The position numbers and the translations under genes were made by a program. From contig CAYJLW010000021.1 of the NCBI GenBank assembly GCA_964370965.1, forward strand, positions 1 through 53,483: a stretch of 53,483 bases of DNA, read 5' to 3'. Under the pieces are notes generated by a model, which worked only from the letters and a program-made list of their open reading frames with translations, was not told the origin of the DNA and did no database searches. The stretch is from CAYJLW01 sp964370965. Its GTDB lineage: Bacteria; Actinomycetota; Acidimicrobiia; UBA2766. Each line of letters starts with the position of its first letter. Within the stretch, counting starts at the first letter, position 1. This document shows positions 37,513-47,800 of this stretch, in pieces.

Positions 37513-37544
37513 ATACACTAGTGTATAGGTATACGGGAGTGTAT
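37513..37544. promoter_or_regulatory. Perfect 14-bp palindrome with a second degenerate copy (probable TetR operator)
   Basis: ATACACTAGTGTAT (37513-37526) is a perfect palindrome. A second site ATACGGGAGTGTAT (37531-37544) matches it at 11 of 14 positions, 18 bases further on. The sites are 40-71 bases before the ATG at 37584, in A+T-rich sequence that may also hold the promoter. The TetR-family regulator at 34785-35411 is the natural candidate to bind here. Confidence 0.7.
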
Positions 37545-37583
37545 GTGCAGATACCCTCGCACCGAGACCGAAGGAGTAGCCCC

Positions 37584-38807
37584 ATGAAACGCGGCATCCG
37601 GAGAGCGTCGCTCGGCATCGTGATCACACTGGCCTGGGCGGCGGTGTCCCCCCTGGCACCGGCGGCGGTGTCGGCCGGAGCGTCCGCGGGCCAGGGGCCC
37701 TGCGCCTGGGGGTTCGTGATGAGCTCGGCGAAGAACGTCATCTGGCCCGAGACCAACGCCGTCTTCTGGACGACGCCCTTCGTGCTCTTCCCCTGGAGCG
37801 AGCTCGTCGTGCGGGGCACATACCCCGAGGCGCGCTACATGTCCGTCAAGACCTACGGCGGCGCGGAGATCGTCGAGTCCCTCAGCGACCAGCAGATCGC
37901 CCCGGATGCCGGTAGCGTCAACCCCTTCACCGACCCGGAGGCCCCCGAGGACCCGGCGCTGCGGCGTTACACCGTGCGTGTGCGGCCGCGCACGGCCGTC
38001 GCGGGCGGCGACAACGTCCTGGCGGCCTTTCCGAACAGCGCCGCCCTGGGCCTCGTGTTCTTGAACTACCGCGTCTACGTGCCCGACGACCCCGGGAACG
38101 TGACGGGCGGGGAGCTCCCGAGGGTCTCGGTCCGCCTCCTCGGCGGTCTCTTCGAGAGACCTCTCCCGACGTGCCCTCAGGCTGTGGCGCCGGAGCGGCT
38201 GACCGCCGCCGGGATCCCGCCGGTGGGGGCGGCGGGGCCAGCGGAGACGAGCGGGGACGAGGTGTCGCCCGTCGTGTTCCGGCAGAACTCCGCCGCCCAC
38301 CTCTGGCCGAACCCCGACGATGCCTATCTCGTCGGCAAGGTCGCCTACCAGCCCGGCCGGGTCGCGGTCGTGCGCGCCCGTGGGGCCGTGTTCCCCGACA
38401 CCCGGGCAGGCGCCCACGTCACCGATCCCCACCAGCTCCGCTACTGGTCGATGTGCGTACACATGTTGACGCTGCCCCTGCCGACCGCGGGCTGCGCCGG
38501 TGACTTCGAGACCGTCCTCGACCCCGACGGGTACTACACCTACCTGGTCTCCCTCCCGGAGGACAGGCCCGCCAACGCCGACGCCGCCCACGGTGTCACG
38601 TGGCTGCCCTGGGGACGTCCGGGCGTCGACGTCGCCCTCACCCTGCGCAACATGCTCCCCGACCCGTCCTTCCCGCACGCCATCCAGGGCGTCACGGAGC
38701 CGGGCACGGAGCCCGCCGTGATGGGCGACTACTACCCGCAGGCAGGGGCCTGCGACAGGTCCGTGGTAGAGGCGGGCGGCCCCACCGCCTGCCTCCCCGC
38801 CGCCTGA
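37584..38807 (+). CDS. Secreted protein of unknown function
   Basis: 407 residues from an ATG at 37584 with GAAGGAG upstream. The signal peptide spans about 1-34 (ASLGIVITLAWAAVSPLAPAAVSA). The mature part begins with CAWGFVMSSAKNVIWPETNA and has YPEARYMSVKTYGG, DAGSVNPFTDP and LVFLNYRVYVPDD. This style recalls actinobacterial secreted proteins with DUF1214/DUF1254-like features, but I cannot place it firmly. Five further cysteines are present. The gene is divergent from the hydrolase-TetR-TlpA run and has the palindrome pair in its upstream region, which suggests shared control. The sequence lies on its own short contig between two 10-N gaps (37418-38975). Confidence 0.7.
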   Translation: MKRGIRRASLGIVITLAWAAVSPLAPAAVSAGASAGQGPCAWGFVMSSAKNVIWPETNAVFWTTPFVLFPWSELVVRGTYPEARYMSVKTYGGAEIVESLSDQQIAPDAGSVNPFTDPEAPEDPALRRYTVRVRPRTAVAGGDNVLAAFPNSAALGLVFLNYRVYVPDDPGNVTGGELPRVSVRLLGGLFERPLPTCPQAVAPERLTAAGIPPVGAAGPAETSGDEVSPVVFRQNSAAHLWPNPDDAYLVGKVAYQPGRVAVVRARGAVFPDTRAGAHVTDPHQLRYWSMCVHMLTLPLPTAGCAGDFETVLDPDGYYTYLVSLPEDRPANADAAHGVTWLPWGRPGVDVALTLRNMLPDPSFPHAIQGVTEPGTEPAVMGDYYPQAGACDRSVVEAGGPTACLPAA

Positions 38808-38837
38808 GCCCCGGCCCCCACACAACAACCGACTGGC

Positions 38838-38906
38838 CCCAAGACGAAACCGGTCCCAAGACGAGACCGGTCCCAAGACGAGACCGGGTCCCAAGACGAA
38901 ACTGGG
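38838..38906 (+). repeat. Four tandem 17-18-bp repeats after the secreted protein gene
   Basis: The unit CCCAAGACGAAACCGGT repeats four times with single changes (38838, 38855, 38872, 38890). The last unit runs into the REP-like palindrome at 38898. No open frame of interest crosses it. It may contribute to transcript termination or simply be slippage. Confidence 0.75.
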
Positions 38907-38925
38907 CGCGCCACGCGTCGGATAT
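38898..38925. repeat. REP-like palindrome, left half only (at contig end)
   Basis: AAACTGGGCGCGCCACGCGT followed by CGGATAT matches the left half of the palindrome at 39037-39082. After it the sequence degenerates to a G-run and a 10-N gap at 38976-38985, so the copy is cut by the contig end. Confidence 0.7.
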
Positions 38926-38975
38926 TTAGGGGGTGGCGCCCCCGTTGGGGGGGGGGGGGGTTGGGCTGCCAAACC

Positions 38976-38985
38976 NNNNNNNNNN
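38976..38985. other. Assembly gap of 10 N
   Basis: The gap is bordered on the left by a G homopolymer (about 38946-38960) and a half REP-like element, and on the right by the other half. The contigs were probably joined through a repeat, so the join may be wrong. Confidence 0.8.
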
Positions 38986-39012
38986 GGATATGACGCGTAG
39001 CGCGCCCAGTTC
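38986..39012. repeat. REP-like palindrome, right half only (at contig start)
   Basis: GGATATGACGCGTAGCGCGC and then CCAGTT match the right half of 39037-39082; the left half would be in the gap. Confidence 0.75.
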
Positions 39013-39036
39013 GTGCAGGGGGCGGTTCCGACTGCA

Positions 39037-39082
39037 AACCGGGCGCGCTGCGCGTCGGATATGACGCGTAGCGCGCCCAGTT
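39037..39082. repeat. REP-like palindrome, complete copy
   Basis: GGGCGCGCTGCGCGTC (39041-39056) and GACGCGTAGCGCGCCC (39063-39078) pair with one mismatch around GGATAT. It sits 32 bases past the stop of the minus-strand dehydrogenase gene, where a terminator is expected. A related copy follows the GH5-like gene at 51810-51855. Confidence 0.8.
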
Positions 39083-39114
39083 CGGTGGTCGAGGCCGGGC
39101 GGGGCCAGGGCGGG

Positions 39115-40113
39115 CTAGAGCCGACCGGGTTCGATGAGGATCTTCGGGGGGGCGTCCGCAGTGGCGAGGCGCCCGAAGGCGTCCGTGGTGTCCGCCAGCG
39201 GGACGCGTGCGGCGGCGAGCGTGGCGACGTCCACCCGGCCGTCGCCGAGCGCGGCGACGGCGTCGCCGAAGCACCGGCCGTAGGCGAGCGCCGTGCGCAC
39301 GTCGATCTCCTTCAGCAGCCACTGCACCGGGAGGACCTCCGTGGGCCGCTCGACGACACCCATGAGCACGACCGTGCCGCAGGGGCGCACGATGCGGACG
39401 GCGTCGGTGAGCGCCGGCCCCACCCCGGTGGTGTCGAAGACGACGTCGGGTGGGACGTCCATCGCGAAGAGGGCGTCGGGCGTCACGGCCTCGAATCCCA
39501 GCGTGCGCAGGACCGACCGACGCGTCTCGGACGGTTCGCTGACGACGAAGTCCTCCGCCCCCCGGGCGCGCAGCGCCAGGCAGGTCATGACGCCGATGGA
39601 CCCTCCGCCCATGACCACGGCCCGGTCCCGTGCTGTGGCCCCGGACCGTTCCACGCCGTGGAGCCCCACGGCGAGGGGCTCGGCGAGGGCCCCGGCGAAC
39701 GTGGGCACGTCGGGGGGCAGGGCGAAGAGCTGCCCGGGCCACGCCGTCGTGAGCTCGGCGAGACCTCCGGGGCGGGGACCCACCCCCATCGCTGTGGGGA
39801 GCTGGTTGGCGCACACCTGGGGGCGGTTCCGGCGGCAGGCACCGCACGTTCCGCACGGCAGGTAGGGCATCACGGCCACCCGCTCGCCCTCAGGGTGGCC
39901 CGTGACCTCGGCGCCGACGCCGACCACGGTGCCCGAGAGCTCGTGGCCCATGATCATCCCGGGGTACACGAGCCCGGAGGCGCGCATGTGGATGTCCGAG
40001 CCGCAGATCCCGCACGCCGCCACCTCGACGAGGACCTGGTCCGGCGTCGGTTCCGGGTCGGGGACCTCGGCGATCTCGAAGTCGCCGTTCCCGTCGATCA
40101 CAGCGGCGCGCAT
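39115..40113 (-). CDS. Zinc-dependent medium-chain alcohol dehydrogenase
   Basis: 332 residues. The catalytic zinc ligands are Cys37 in CGICGSDIH and His57-Glu58 in MGHELSG. The structural zinc cysteines are Cys87, 90, 93 and 101 (CGTCGACRRNRPQVC). The NAD(P) fold has GGGSIG (169-174). The protein is close to sorbitol/threonine dehydrogenase-like members, and the substrate is unknown. The gene lies 26 bases after the acetoacetate-decarboxylase-fold gene and is likely in its operon. Together they could interconvert a beta-keto acid, a ketone and an alcohol. Control probably comes from the divergent GntR regulator. Confidence 0.85.
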   Translation of the reverse strand: MRAAVIDGNGDFEIAEVPDPEPTPDQVLVEVAACGICGSDIHMRASGLVYPGMIMGHELSGTVVGVGAEVTGHPEGERVAVMPYLPCGTCGACRRNRPQVCANQLPTAMGVGPRPGGLAELTTAWPGQLFALPPDVPTFAGALAEPLAVGLHGVERSGATARDRAVVMGGGSIGVMTCLALRARGAEDFVVSEPSETRRSVLRTLGFEAVTPDALFAMDVPPDVVFDTTGVGPALTDAVRIVRPCGTVVLMGVVERPTEVLPVQWLLKEIDVRTALAYGRCFGDAVAALGDGRVDVATLAAARVPLADTTDAFGRLATADAPPKILIEPGRL

Positions 40114-40139
40114 GACGTCTCCCTTGCTCCGTGCCGTCC

Positions 40140-40859
40140 TCAGAGTGCCCGGGCGAAGAAGTGGCGCAGGGCCCAGCCGGGATCGACGTCCCCTACGACC
40201 CGGGGCACCACGCTACCTGCGCCGTAGTCGAGCTCCACGTATCGGGCGGGTCCGTCGGGAGCCGGTTCCAGGTCGGCGAGCGGATCCCGCCTGCTGGAGC
40301 GCACGAGCACCTTCGCCCGGCCCCGGCGGGACTGCGTGATCCGCTCCTCCGTCGATGCGTCCACGAGCTTCATGCCGGTGACCAGGGAACCCAAGACGTT
40401 CACCGCCCGCCGGTTGAACACGGGCGGCGGTTCCGCCTCGATCCCGGCCAGCTCCGCCTCGATGCGCATGAGCTCCCGGCCCTTGCGGTGCACGACGCCG
40501 GTGGCGGTGTCACCCTCGACGCGGAAGTCCACGTCGGCCATCTTCTTGGGGAAGCCGAAGAGCTCCCGGCCCAGGATGAGAGCGGTGTCGTCGTCCACGA
40601 CGATCCAGGGGCAATGCACGAGAGGGCCCTCTGCGTCGCCGGCGTGCAGGAGGATGCCGGCCTCCTTGTATGCGGAGCCGAACGTGGTCTTCGGGTAGTC
40701 GGCGAAGAACAGGGTGGCCGTGGGCGGCCCGGCGACGGCCAGGGGCTCGGGGAGCAGGTTCGCCGTCGCGGCGCCGGAGACGCCCACCTCGACGAGAAGC
40801 AGGCGGGCGTCCTCGAAGACGAACTGGCCCGGGCGCAGAGGTCCGAACGAGGCGGTCAT
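40140..40859 (-). CDS. Acetoacetate decarboxylase-fold protein
   Basis: 239 residues from an ATG at 40859 (AAGGGA seven bases upstream). GRELFGFPKKMA (98-109) matches the active-site motif of acetoacetate decarboxylases, where a lysine of the PKK forms a Schiff base with the keto substrate; here it is Lys105 or Lys106. The N-terminal ATLFFADYPKTTFG and GPLVHCPWIVVDDD also fit the family, and the length is typical. True decarboxylase activity is not certain, because related proteins act as aldolase-dehydratases or hydratases. It is divergent from a GntR gene 137 bases away and leads a two-gene operon with the dehydrogenase. Confidence 0.85.
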   Translation of the reverse strand: MTASFGPLRPGQFVFEDARLLLVEVGVSGAATANLLPEPLAVAGPPTATLFFADYPKTTFGSAYKEAGILLHAGDAEGPLVHCPWIVVDDDTALILGRELFGFPKKMADVDFRVEGDTATGVVHRKGRELMRIEAELAGIEAEPPPVFNRRAVNVLGSLVTGMKLVDASTEERITQSRRGRAKVLVRSSRRDPLADLEPAPDGPARYVELDYGAGSVVPRVVGDVDPGWALRHFFARAL

Positions 40860-40961
40860 GGTGCCATCCCTTCTGGCGACCCCGGTGAGGGAGACGGCGA
40901 GCAAGTATTCGCACGCCCAGTGAAACAAACGCGGGAGCCGTCGGTCAAGCCTCGCTGCCCC

Positions 40962-41011
40962 TTGACGCCGCGCAGGGGTGCGAATAGGGTGCCGGTATGT
41001 TGTCAGACAAC
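40962..41011 (+). promoter_or_regulatory. Leaderless promoter and GntR-type operator over the start codon
   Basis: TTGACG (40962-40967) and TAGGGT (40985-40990) are 17 bases apart, and the ATG of the GntR gene is 6 bases after the -10 box, which predicts a leaderless transcript. The palindrome GTTGTCAGACAAC (40999-41011) covers the start and fits the TNGTNNNACNA form bound by FadR-type GntR regulators. This predicts autorepression. Reach to the divergent decarboxylase gene is possible. Confidence 0.75.
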
Positions 41012-41815
41012 TTACGTCTGCGGGCGAGGGATCGCCGGGCTCTCCCCCAGGTGGTCCGGGAATCCCTCGAGGATCTCATCCGGGACGGGCACTTCCCGCC
41101 CGGCAGCCGCCTACCGGGAGAGGACGACCTCGCTGCGCTTTTCGACGTGAGCCGACCCACCCTCCGGGACGCGATGAAGTCCCTCGAGGCCGCCGGGGTG
41201 GTTTCGCGCCGCCGGGGTGTCGGGACGTTCGTGACCGATCGTGGTGTCGTGCGCAACAGCCTGGACGTGAACTTCAGCTTCTCTGACCTCGTAGCCGCCC
41301 ACGGCCGGCAGCCGGGGGTCAGGGACCTGCATGTCGACAAGGTGCCCGCCAGCGGGGAGGACGCCGGTCTTCTCCAGGTGGCCCCCGGGGATCCGCTCGT
41401 GAGCATCTCGCGTGTCCGCACCGCTGACGGCGAGGCCGTGGGCCGCACCGTCGACCTGGTTCCCGTGACCCTCCTGCCGGAAGGGCACACGTACGCCGGG
41501 GCATCGATCTACGACTTCCTGCGCAAGGCGGGGCACGAGGTGCACCATGGCGACGCCCGCATCGAACCCGTGGCTGCCGATGCCGAGCTTGCCGCCCTCC
41601 TGGGGGTGGCCCGCCGCTCCCCGTTGCTGTTCCTGGACCAGGTCGACCACGATCAGGACGGCCGTCCGCTGCTGCGCTCGCTGGAGTGGCATCTCCCGGC
41701 CGCCTTCGAGTTCCGGGTGTACAGGCAGGGCCCGAGCGGCCCTTTGAGCGGGGGGCAGGGCCTGAGCGGCCCTTTGAGCGGGGGGCAGGCGAAGAGGGGC
41801 ACGGGGAAGGGCTGA
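40997..41815 (+). CDS. GntR-family regulator with UTRA domain; repeat-derived C-terminal tail
   Basis: 272 residues. A winged helix (about 15-80) has RLPGEDDLAALFDVSRPTLR and SRRRGVGTFV. A UTRA-like ligand domain follows (about 95-240), with DPLVSISRVRTADGEAVG and FLDQVDHDQDGRPLLRS, as in HutC-type GntR proteins. The last 27 residues are SGPLSGGQ repeats produced by two copies of the dispersed 30-bp element; they lie beyond the end of the known domain. The ATG is probably leaderless. It likely controls the divergent decarboxylase-dehydrogenase operon and itself. Confidence 0.9.
   Translation: MLSDNLRLRARDRRALPQVVRESLEDLIRDGHFPPGSRLPGEDDLAALFDVSRPTLRDAMKSLEAAGVVSRRRGVGTFVTDRGVVRNSLDVNFSFSDLVAAHGRQPGVRDLHVDKVPASGEDAGLLQVAPGDPLVSISRVRTADGEAVGRTVDLVPVTLLPEGHTYAGASIYDFLRKAGHEVHHGDARIEPVAADAELAALLGVARRSPLLFLDQVDHDQDGRPLLRSLEWHLPAAFEFRVYRQGPSGPLSGGQGLSGPLSGGQAKRGTGKG
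41733..41789 (+). repeat. In-frame dispersed 30-bp repeat, 2 copies (GntR gene)
   Basis: One full unit (41733-41762) and a 27-base unit (41763-41789) encode SGPLSGGQG twice at the very end of the GntR gene. The DNA is closely related to the repeats at 34671-34778, 42764-42815 and 43009-43038. Confidence 0.85.
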
Positions 41816-41855
41816 GTACGGGGGCCGTCGAAGGCCCCCCCGGGAGGTAGGGCAG

Positions 41856-44800
41856 ATGTCAGCGGGAGGCAGACGGAGACGCAGGGCCGCTGCGGCCGTC
41901 CTGGCGTGCGTGGCGTTGGGGGCGTTGGCCTCGGGGCGGGGCGCCCGCGCTCAGGTCCAGCCGGATTCGTCGTTGAACCCGTTCTGTGACGCCGTCGCCG
42001 GGATCGACGCCGTGACGGCGGGCGGCGGTCCCCGGGTCGTGATGACGTTCGACGGCGAGAGCGCGACCGGTCAGCGGGTTCACCGGGAATGGGAGCCGGT
42101 GCTGGGCTGGATCAACTGGTGGAGCGGGCGCCTCGAGCCCGTCCTGAACCTCCCCCTCCCCCAGCTCAACCCCTGGAAACGGGTGGACGTCGACGGCGAC
42201 GGCACCGACGACGTCGAGTTCGGCTGGGGGGTGCGCGTCTTCGCCGGGGTGGCGACCCGCCTCCGCCAGGTGCTGCGGGACAACTTCGGGGTCACGCCCA
42301 AGGGCTTGGAGTGGATCCTCGACGGGGCCTGGGGGCCGGCGCTCGTGGGGGTGGACGTCGTCGCCCGGCGCCTTCCGGGTTCGGACTCGCAGGTGCTCGA
42401 CCACTACAAGGCTTCTTTCGGGATCGCCGTGCGCCTGGAGAACGGCGGCGTCACCCAAGCCGAGACGCGGGTGGGTGTGGGCATAGACGCGCACGACGCC
42501 GCCCGCAGGTTCCCGGCCGAGGCGCAGGTCGGTGTCGGGTTCCGTCCCCCCGCCGGTCCGGATCCCCACATGTACCTCGTCCTCGGTCAGCGCTACACCT
42601 ACGCCGACGGCTTCTCGGCTCCTTTGGGTCTCGCCGTGCGCGTGCAGGAGACGGACGCCGACGGCAACGTCCTGCCCCCGGGGCAGGAACCGCTGGACGT
42701 GCGGGCGGACATGGGCTGGGCGCCGTCGTCGCCCGAGGCAGCGGTGGGCGTGCGCTGGCTGTGCCCCCCGAGCGGGGGGCAGGGCCCGAGCGGCCCTGGG
42801 AGCGGGGGGCAGGGCTCCGTGCCGGACTCGGACGCACGGGACGTGACCCACTTCGCCTTCAACGCCGCCCGCGCCCGGCTGCGGCCCTCGGGAGGCGGCG
42901 GCGGGGGAGGCGGCAACGAGGGCGGCGACGGCCCCGGCACGTGGGTGCCAGGAGACCCGGGCCTGACGGGCCTGGACGTGACCGTGGGCGCGGGCCAGGG
43001 CCCGGGCCTGAGCGGCGCTGGGAGCGGGGGGCAGGGCCCGGAGCGCTTGCCACGAGTCCGGGTGGCGGCGGGGATCCCGCGGCTGCCGGAACGTCTCGAC
43101 GTCCTGTTGCGCCGCCACACCGTGTCCGTGGTGCGGCCCCGCGACCGCGTCGACGTCGACCTGGACCTCACGGACCTCACGAGCGCGCCGGCCGCCGGCG
43201 ACGTGCTCCGCGTGGCGGCGACCGTGCGGCCGCTGCCACCCCTGGCCCTGTTGGAGGCGGGCCGGGGGCCGGCGGGGAGCTTCGACGCCTACCGGGTCGC
43301 CTTCCACGACGTCGTGTGCACGGCCCGCACCGGCGGCGACCCCGTTCTCCCCCCGGCGCCCGCCGGCTGCCGCAAGGGCGACTTCGTCCCCGTCGCTGAC
43401 GCCACTTTCCGGTACCAGAACTTCCCCGGCACGGATCCGCTGATGCCGGACCCGCCCGACCTCACCGGCTCGACGCCGGTGGTCGCCTACGCATCGGTGC
43501 TCCGCCCCGGTGCGGCGGCCGCAGCGGTGGCCCGGCGGCGGATAGCTGCCCGGCTTCCCGGCGTCGCCTGCGTGGAGGTGGGCAGCGGCATGACCTCCCT
43601 CGGGTCCCTGCTGCCCTGTGGTCTCGACCCCGGCCACATCCTGGACGACACGGCCCTGGGGACCCGTTTCGCCCTGCGCTCCGGCAGCGGCGACCGCCCC
43701 ACGCGGATTCTGGTCTCGACGCGGGACGCCACCCGGGCGGGGAACCCCGGTGTGGTGGCGGACGGTTCCCTCGCCCGCCTTCCCGCCGGTGTCGTGGGCG
43801 GTGTCTACTCCCCGGACGACCCCGCGCAGGCCACGGACCTGGCGGTGGCCGTGGGGCGCACCGACACGTTGGGGGCGCCGCTCGCCCTTACCGGCACGGT
43901 GCGGGTCGTCCCCGAGACGGCTGCCCCCACGACCTGCGACCCGACGGTCGACGTCGGGTTCCGCCTCGACGCGAACAGGGCGGGCTTCCGTCTGGAGCAC
44001 CTGGCGGCGGGGGACGCGCCGAACGTCGCGTCCCGCCGCCGGGTGACGGCGTCCTACGGCGGTGGCGCGGCCGCCACCGTCGTGGCCGGGGCGGCCCTGG
44101 CGGGCTTCCCGCTCCCGGGCGGCGGCGAGGGCTGCGGGTTCCTGCAGGTACACGGCGCCCTGGGCACGCCGCCCGATCCGCCCCCGCCACCCCCGGGCGG
44201 CGAGGACGGCCCCGGCAACCAGGTGCCCGCCACCACGCTCGTAGCCGACTACGACACCACTGCCGGGGGGGACTTCGCCGCCGCGGACGCGATCGGCTGC
44301 GGCGGCTGGTTCGCGCCCCGCTGCGCCGCCGGCGTCGACGTCCCGCTGGCGGCGCTGCGCGTCTCGGCCCGGAACCGCTCCGGGCGTCCCCCGATCGAGA
44401 GCCTCACGGCGTCGCCGCCCCTGCCCGCCCTCCCCTCCGGCGGCGCCCACGGCGCGTTCACCGACTGGAGCGACCACGGCGCCCGCTACGTCGCCCCGGG
44501 GGACGGCCGCTGGACCGCCGCTGCCGGGGTGGCGGCCGGCCTCCGCCAGGTCCGCATCGAGGCCCCGGCGACGGGCGGCCTGGGCGCCTGCCTGCGCACC
44601 GACGCCGTCGCCCGGCCGTTCGCCGTGAACGTGTTCGAGCGCACGTTCCCGGTGCGGCCGCCCCCGGCGGAGGAGGAGGACGGTCCGGGGGGAGGTGGCC
44701 CTCCCCCGCCCCCCGACGCGCAGGATCTCTTCGTGGACGGCACCCTGAGCAAGCTGCCCGGCCTCGCTGACGTGACGGTGGGCGGCCTCGGGGCGACGGG

Positions 44801-47800
44801 GCCCGTGCTGGCGGCCCGCGTCCGCCCGGGCGCCGCCCCTTGCGGCAGTGGCGGTGAAGCGGGGGCGAGCGGCGTGCGCATCGGCGCCCTGGGCCGTTCT
44901 GGGCGGGTCGCGGCCCTGGAGCGCCGCCCCCGCGACGACTCCTGGCCGTTGGGCCGGGACGGCATCCGGGCCGGGTACCTCCTCGACCGGGCTTCGGGGT
45001 ACGACGCGTGGACGGCGGGGGCGCGGGGCGAGGTGCCGGCGGACCTCCAGGTGTCCCGTGTCCGCCCCGCGGGCGGCGGTTTCGAGTACTCCTACAGCGC
45101 CGCCGGCTTCCCGGATGCCTGGTTCCTGCAGGCCGACGCCGAGATCGACCACGCCCAGGCGACCGAGGCCGACCTGCGCGCCGCCGTGGAGCTCGACCGC
45201 GTTCCCCGGGCGGCCACGCTCGCCTTTGCCACGGCGGACCTCGGCGGCGGGCGGAGCCGATCCGTCGTCACCGTGGGGGCGTCCCGCCAGGTCGCGGCGA
45301 AGGCCGGTGTCGAGGTGCGCTCGGCGGCCGACCGGGCGGCGGGCAAGGCGATCCGGGCGCACCTCCGGGGCGACATGTTCACCGTCGACGGCCCACCTCC
45401 GCCCGAGGAGGAAGAGGACGGCCCGAACGGTCCCGTGTTGAAGTGGGCGGCGGCGTCTTGGACGACCGCCGCCGGTGAGTTGCGGGAGGCCACGGCGACG
45501 GGCTGCCTGGACCGCCCCGGCGCCGACGGCACCTGCCCCTCCGGGCGGGCGAGCGCCCTGGTGCGCGCCGCCCGGGCGGCGGCGGTGTGGGCCGGGCGTT
45601 CGGTGGCCCCCACGACCGAGACGCTGCTCACCGCCCCCGCCCTCCCCGACGTGCCCCGGTACGCGAGCGGCGTCCAGGTCGGCGGCCATCCCTCCTGGCT
45701 GCCCATTGTGACGTCCGGGTTCCGCTACGTGGCCCTGTCGGGGCCGCCCGAGATCCCCAACGGCGGCGACGGCTCGGGGGGCGGCGGCGCCGGGTCCGGC
45801 GGGGACGACCCCGGGGGCACGGTGGCGCAGACCTGGGGGGCGCTCGTCGTCCTGCCCCGCATCACCGCCGCGCGCTACACGACCGGAGGCGTCTCCACGA
45901 TGTGTCTCAGCCTCGCCGACCCGCTCACCGGCCTCGCCCTGCAGCACTACGCCGGCGACGTCCGCACCTCCGACACCCTGCCGGACCTCTGGGCGGACGC
46001 GAACCTGACGTCGTCGGCGGGGGGGAGCTTCGGTGTCGCCGTGACGGTCCGGGACCAGAGCGGCGCCACCCCCGACGAGGGCGTCGCAGACGGCAGGGAA
46101 CGCCTCGCGCTGCGCTCCTCGACGTGCGCGGGCGGCGGGGACCCCGGGCAGGGCGACGGGAACGACCCGCCCGAGGGCGGGGGCGACAACCCCGCCGACA
46201 CCCGTCTCAGCGGGCGGGTGCGGGGCGGGGTGCGCAGCGCCTCCCGCCTCCTGGCCGACCCCGGGATCCCCCAGAGCGAGGGTGACGACCCGCCCGGTGA
46301 AGGCGGCGACAACCCGCCCGGGTGCGGGAACCCGTGCGTGCGCCTCGCCACGCACCCGGCGGGCACCGCCAACGTCGCCGGTTTCGACGCCCGGGCCGAG
46401 TCTGTGGCGGTCCCGGGCGACCTGCGGCTGTGGTGGTGGGCGCAGGCCGCAGCCGGGTCCCAGCCCGCCCGCTGGGCGCTGCGCATGGCGGCCGCCCCGG
46501 CCCTCGTCCTGGCGTCGCCGTCGGTCACGCTGGACGAGTTCGACGCCGCCAGCCCGCGGCGGGTGACGGCCCGCACCGCCGCCGCCGCCCAGGGCATCGT
46601 GCTGTCCGGTGTACGGGCCCAGGGTTCGGCGTCCGCCGGGCTCAGCGACGTGAGCGCCGGCCATCAGGGGACGCTGGCCGGTGTGGCGGCCGGACGCTGG
46701 AGCCGGTCGGGCACCGCCACGATCGGTACGCACGCCGCCGCCGCCGTCACGCCGGCAGCGGGCGACCGCACCTACTCCGTGCGGGTCCGCAACGGATCGA
46801 GTGGGCTGGAGGAGGCCGTGGCGTACGGCTGTGCCGGGGCATGGGCGCCGTTATGCGCGCCCGGCGCCGAGGCCGCCGTGGCCGCCGCCGCCGTCACGGC
46901 CACGAACGCCGTCGCCCTTCCGGCAGACGTCACGGGGGCGCCCACGGATCTGCCTGCCGTCCCAGGCGACGCCGGGCACCCGGATCTCGGGGCCATGGGG
47001 GCGAACGAGGCCCGCTACGTGGCGAACGGCGACCGCTGGGGGCTGCAGGTGCGCACCGGGGCGGTGAACCGGGTGCAGTACCGGGCGGGCACGGCGGGGG
47101 CTGTGGACGCCTGCCTGCGCCGCAGCGGCGGCGAGGTGCCGTTCCGTGTCGGGGTCTTCCGCCGCAGCGGCACCGGGGCGACCGCCGGCGATCTCTTCGC
47201 CAAAGGGGACTGGGCGGCGCTGCCCGCCCAGCTCCGTGTGCGGCTGCGGCCCCAGGGGGCGACCGGTGCTCCGGGGAACGGCCTGCCGCCGCCCGCCTTC
47301 GAGGCGGCGTTCTCCCGCACGACCGGCGGCACGGACGTCTGCGCCGGGGACGACCCCCCGGAACTGCCTCCCGACACGCCGCTGTCGATGACGGGCCTGC
47401 TCGTGCGGGCCGGGCCCCCCGCCGCCCTCGCCCAGGCGCCGCTGTCGGCGCCGGCGCTCGTCGCCCGCTGGCTCGCCCTCGACGCCCTCGACCCCGGCAC
47501 CGACCGGGTCCTCGCCCAGATCAGGCGCCAGCCCGCCGGCCTCGGCGCGCAGGTGTACGCGGGCCGGTTCCCCCTGCCCACGTGGGCGCGGGTGTGGGCT
47601 CCGCTGCGCTACGCCTGCGACCGGGAGTCCCCGTACGGGACGCTGCAGGCGTGCCGGCAGTCGCCGTCGTACCGCCTGGGCAGCGACGTCGAGCACGCCG
47701 TGGCGTTCCAGACGAACGCGCCGGGGAACCTCCTCGCCAAGGGGGTCAACGTCGAGGTGGTCGACTCGGACTCGGACACCCCGCCGGCGGGGCCGGATCC

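Noticed and set aside
37521..37583. An upstream ATG-like start for the secreted protein gene
   Set aside because: It would place the coding region inside the palindrome pair and before the signal peptide. The ATG at 37584 has a good ribosome site and an ordinary signal peptide.
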